Assembly: GCA_036925085.1 (NCBI GenBank)
Contig: JAUPFP010000054.1
Span: 930,001 to 994,000, forward strand
DNA length: 64,000 nt
Source of the DNA: Brachycybe producta
Taxonomy: Eukaryota > Arthropoda > Diplopoda > Playtdesmida > Andrognathidae
Direction: 5' to 3'
The translations under genes were made by a program, and so were the position numbers. Under the pieces are notes generated by a model that searched no databases, was not told where the DNA came from, and saw nothing but the letters and a program-made list of their open reading frames with translations. This document shows positions 59,767 through 64,000 of this stretch, piece after piece. How positions within the stretch are numbered: the first letter of the stretch is position 1; every line of letters starts with the position of its first letter.

Positions 59767-61729
59767 TTTACCGAATACTGCTAAATAAATGTTGCAATGT
59801 GGCGAATGTTAATTGCTGACACTTTGTAAATTAAACATTTAATCAGCTTTGTTTAGAAGGATATTATATGACATTTGATATACGTCATTGTTTATATGGG
59901 TTACTGTCAATCTGCGGAATCAGTCGATCCGCAGATTGCCTAGGAAATCTGCAAACCAACCAACCTGCTAGTGAATCTGCAAAATTCAACACCTAAAATG
60001 TATTGAATTTTGCAGGTTCACTATAGCAGGTTGGTGGTTTTGCAGATTGCCTGATTCCGCAGATTGACAGTGGAAGGAAGGCTCTGATATAACAGGCAGT
60101 TGGGCGCAGCCAGAAAAATTCTGTTAGCTCCGCCCTTTTATAGACGACGAGGGTTGGGGTTAGAGGCTAGCTATTAGGGGATAACTTTAGAGCTTTGTTC
60201 TACCACAGAATAAGGAGAATGCACAGAAGGCAAACATGGCCATTCACTTGTGACAGAATTTTTCTGCGCATGTGCATATGAGATTCCATAGACTTCTACG
60301 ATAAAACAGGGGCAAGTGCCCGCCATGCCAGCATTTGTGTGCGCCCATGGTGCTGGCGCTTTGCACTGGAGAGTAAACTGACATCCTCCATGAAGGGGGA
60401 CTAGATGTGAGCTGAGCATGCCAGACAGCCAGATTATCAAACGTCAACGTCATTAGATAAAGACACTGCTAGCCTTTACCTGCCTCCTCCTCCTCCTCAT
60501 GATGTACGAATGTGTTGTAGCTCACCTAATGTTTGCTTAAGTGGCAAAACGTATTTTGTAAACAACATTTTTACTGTTGGGAAAGAACCTAACGTTGTGT
60601 CTTTGTTTGTTTTTATTATTTTCAATAAGCCATCGATTCTGAGCTAACTATTTTCAACCTAATGGTGTAGAGAGGGTTGTGAGCCGGCATACATTAATAG
60701 GTGACAAGGAGCGGAATGGCCTATTGGACCACCTGGCATTTTCTCCGATGGGTCACTTAGTTTGTGGGCTAAGTTTTTTTTCATTAGAATAAATATATTC
60801 GAAATAAATATTTAGAACCACAGAAAATAGCGGCCATGTTTGTCATTTTGACAGAATGACAGGTGATTTTACTGATATGCGTTACCACAAACGAAAAAAT
60901 GGTTGAAAAGTGCTTTAATATTACGTCTATGTAATGCCCAACCATGTATACAGTAAAGTAGATATGCTGGGTTTGGTTGGTTTTACAATTTTATGGTACA
61001 TGCCCATTTCCCATTGGGCCTTGTGGGCCTCACAGGTCTGGTGAGCATTGTCATTTTAGTCTGATAGAAAAGGAAGAAATATCAAACATTTCTCAACAGT
61101 TTAAACAAATGGGATTATATTGAACTGTCTAGTTTGTAACCCAGGCGTTTTTAAATCAGTTAAAATAACACTAGGGGACACTCCTCTGACGTCACAAGGT
61201 TTATCTTATGGTGAGGCAACTATAGACAGTGCTTGTATTTTGTATACAGACAATTCGCATGTTAATTTCAAGTGTGTTGTTTGTTGCTCCACTTTTCTAA
61301 CTTGTTGATAAGTTTTTAAACAAAGAGTTAACAAGGTTGTAATTTTTGAAGGTTTTTTTTTTACTTACATCTTCAACAGATGTTAACAATGTTTTAACAA
61401 ACAACTGTTAAACTGCTTTATCAGATGTTTGAACCAAAAATAAGTAAATATATTTTGTGTGATCTGTTTTCACCTGGAGTATGTTACATTTTTGTAGGCC
61501 TACTTATTCCAAAACTGATTATTTTATCTTTCATGAGAAAAATGAAAAGAAACTAGAATTTTCTTTTTTAGAAACTAGAAGGGTATTTTCAAAGTTAGTT
61601 CATTTTAAAACTGAAATAAGCTTATTTTTTTTAAAGATATCAACATGAAAATACACTTCAGTATTTGAGCAACCTTTCTAGTTTCTAAAACACTTTTCCA
61701 AGTTTTTCTAAAAGATAGAATAACCAGAG
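59767..61729. other. Non-coding, 5' side of gene F
   Basis: An R8 palindrome lies at 59890-60075 (CTGTCAATCTGCGGAATCAG and inverse) and an R2 end fragment at 60095-60145. An R5 end fragment occurs near 61170-61220 and an R1 foldback at 61545-61700. No coding exon supported. Confidence 0.55.
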
Positions 61730-61945
61730 ACAGGCAATTAGAAATAGGTCAGAACTTCAGTTGGCTCCGCCCTTGTTATGACAACCACCGGTAACTTCTA
61801 ATTGGTTTATTGTGTGGTTCGACTTTGAAAAGGGCGGAGCATGTGACGTCAGACTACATAACCAAATAATTAGAAGTTGCCGGTCGTCATAAAAAGGGGC
61901 GGAGCCAACTGAAGTTCTGACCGATTTCTACCTGCCTGTTAACCA
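61730..61945. repeat. R2 foldback
   Basis: ACAGGCAATTAGAAATAGGT to inverse, GTGACGTCAGACTACATAAC inside. Confidence 0.85.
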
Positions 61946-62584
61946 GATAAGTTCAAGGGGCGTTTACACTGTACAAAAAAAACCCTTTTTTAAAACTAAT
62001 TTTACTTTGCTTAGAAACTAAAATGATGGGTGTAAATGAACTGGTAGGAGTCCTACTCTTCAATTGCATTCTGAAAGTTCTGTTTGTTTCATAGTTTGAA
62101 TGTTTGAGAAGTGTTTCATCTGTGTTGGCCTGAAAATCGTTCCTGTCATAAATACAGTCATATTTCGGTCTATTGCTCCTAATTTGTGACTCAACTTTCA
62201 TCATGAGTCATCCTTATTGTTATTATTATTATTATTATTATTAATATACTGTATAATATTAATATATTCTGTATCTTGTCTGGTCTTTCATTTAAATTTT
62301 AAAAAATATGAAACTAATAAAATGAAAAATGAGAGACATTTTTAAACGGAATTTCTAGATTGAAAAAATAATCTCTTATATTATTTTTCTTCAGCTTTTG
62401 AAATGTTTTAATTACTGTATGATTTACATTCATTTTTTTAGTTACCTTTTTTTGTCAAAATTATTTTACAGTTTTTTTTTATCTTTGATTCTGTAATTGA
62501 GCAATATTTTTTGCGTTAAATTATTTAAGCACTTGTCAACACAATATTAATAGTTGGGTCATTTAAATAACGAGCTTTTTTCTG
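61946..62584. other. AT-rich non-coding
   Basis: Contains a (TTA)n run at 62217-62240. Nothing else recognised. Confidence 0.5.
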
Positions 62585-62589
62585 GAAGA

Positions 62590-63360
62590 TGAAAAAATGA
62601 GAGTGTAAAGTAAAGAGGGGAGGAGCAAAGTAAAGAGGGGAGGAGCATAGTAAAGAGGGGCAGAGCAAAAGAAAGAGGGGCAGAGCAAAGCAAAGAGGGG
62701 ATTGGGCAAAGTAAAGAGTGGAGGAGCATAGTAAAGAGGGGCAGAGCAAAGCAAAGAGGGGATTGGGCAAAGTAAAGTGGGGAGGAGCATAGTAAATAGG
62801 GGCAGAGCAAAGCAATGAGGGGAGGCGCATAGAGGGGCAGTGTAAATTATAAAGGGGTGGAGTAAAGTAATGAGGGACAGAACAAAAGAAAGAGGGGCAG
62901 AGCAAAAGAAACACAGGCATCTGTAATCTGCTTCAGAATTTCTTTGGCTCCGCCCTTTTATGAGTATCATCAATTTCTAATTGGTTTGTTACTGGGTCTG
63001 AAGTCACATTCTCCGCCCGTTTTGTTTCTAATTGGTTGATATTTGGCCTGACGCTCATAAAAGGGCGGAGCCAAAGAAATTCTGAAGCTGTCTAAAGATG
63101 CTTGTAAAGAAACTGGGTAGAACAGGGGTTGAAAATGGGTATAATAAAGAAATTGGGGCAGTACAAATAAAAAAAATAGGCACAGTAAAGAAAAAGAGGG
63201 GGTAAAGTAAAGAAAAGAAAAGGGGAAGAGCAAAGTAAAGATGGGAAAGATTAAAAGAAAGAAGGGCAGGGCAAATTAAAGAGGGGAGGAGCATAGTAAA
63301 GAGCGGCAGGGCAAGGTAAAGAGGGGAGGAGCATAATAAAAGGGGCAGGGCAAAGTAAAA
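62590..63360. repeat. AAAGAGGGG minisatellite, split by an R2 foldback
   Basis: About 20-bp units (GTAAAGAGGGGAGGAGCATA and GGGCAGAGCAAAG variants) run from 62590 to 62910 and again from about 63175 to 63360. An R2 element (62913-63110) lies between. Cys/Leu/Pro-rich ORFs on the other strand are products of the repeat. Confidence 0.85.
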
Positions 63361-64000
63361 CACAAGCTGCAGGTTTCACACAAAAAAAGCTTAATACATG
63401 CATCACAATGATCACATTAAAATAAATGAACCAGTAACCTTGAGTTGACAAACAGTAAATTTAACAATTTTGTATTCTAATTTTATTTTGAGATAGAACA
63501 CAGAGATATATGGTGCATGTTGTTGTTTGGTTCCTATTAATAAATTGTGGCTTCTAAGAAGAAAAACACATTTGGGCTGATATCATGATAATATAATGTA
63601 TACTGTAATATGTATAAGAGGGAAGTTCATGTATAATGAATGATCACGCAAAATATCCATCTCTCTTTTATATTATTTCTATATCGATTGTGGTCTACTG
63701 AAAAAAAGAAGAGATAAAGGGAGAGAGATGAAATCTCTCTCTTCATTCAGACTTTATGGTGCCCCCAAAAAAAATAGTCCAAAAAAAAGGGGGAATAAAA
63801 AGGATCTTGTTTTTATTTATTAACACACATCCCCCTTCACTTTTTCTTATAATTTTGTAAATAAAGTAAGATTTTATGACCTGAAACACATAGGAGAGGA
63901 AAATAGTGTTTTTTCATCATTAAAAAAGTTGATATAAAATATGGTCCATGGTAACACAAACCCATGTTTTCACAAATTACAAACTTTTTTCTCCCTTTTT
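63361..64000. other. AT-rich non-coding end of window
   Basis: No gene or clear repeat recognised apart from short GAGAGA/CTCTCT tracts near 63660-63740. Confidence 0.45.

Noticed and set aside
62217..62240. Short periodic repeats considered as a CRISPR-like array
   Set aside because: Simple trinucleotide repeat in an animal genome; no spacers.
62525..63451. Overlapping long minus-strand ORFs rich in Cys, Leu, Pro and Phe
   Set aside because: They are translations of the 20-bp minisatellite in several frames.

Overview
The window is animal genomic DNA: AT-rich, with multi-exon genes, short introns (often 60-300 bp) and many short foldback (MITE-like) repeats. The CYP2-type P450s, the furin-activated MMP, UFD1 and INO80E fit an invertebrate deuterostome. 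The compact introns and dense palindromic elements suggest an ascidian tunicate, but that is inference; no species-diagnostic gene was recognised.

Layout. 1-15 kb holds three tandem minus-strand cytochrome P450 genes of about 5 kb each (A, cut by the window edge; B and C complete). All share one six-exon design and the same intronic and upstream repeats. 15.3-28 kb is a compact block of conserved genes: a C2H2 zinc-finger/coiled-coil gene (+), INO80E (-), UFD1 (+, head-to-head with INO80E across about 320 bp) and a matrix metalloproteinase with a GPI-anchor-like tail (+). 28-41.5 kb is mostly non-coding. It contains a plausible first exon of a secreted or anchored protein (31.2-31.6 kb), a CRE-containing tandem array, a 600-bp foldback and many nested MITEs. 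41.6-60 kb has three more complete minus-strand P450 genes (D, E, F) and a decayed copy of a D-like gene near 46.6 kb. 60-64 kb is repeats and minisatellite.

In all six P450 genes the exon joins keep frame (phases 1,1,1,2,1). Complete products are 494 (B), 494 (C), 504 (D), 496 (E) and 494 (F) residues. Sequence features split them into A/B/C/D and E/F. Known P450 landmarks (ExxR, FRPERF, heme Cys) are kept throughout, but the helix-C Trp is lost in A, B, C and F, and F also lacks the I-helix acidic residue. This suggests a tandemly expanding cluster with some functionally diverging members.

The conserved gene block separates two halves of the P450 cluster. INO80E (chromatin remodelling), UFD1 (ubiquitin/p97 pathway), the zinc-finger gene and the MMP have no evident functional link to the P450s beyond proximity. 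Repeat families named R1-R8 in the entries are my own labels for sequences recurring in this window.
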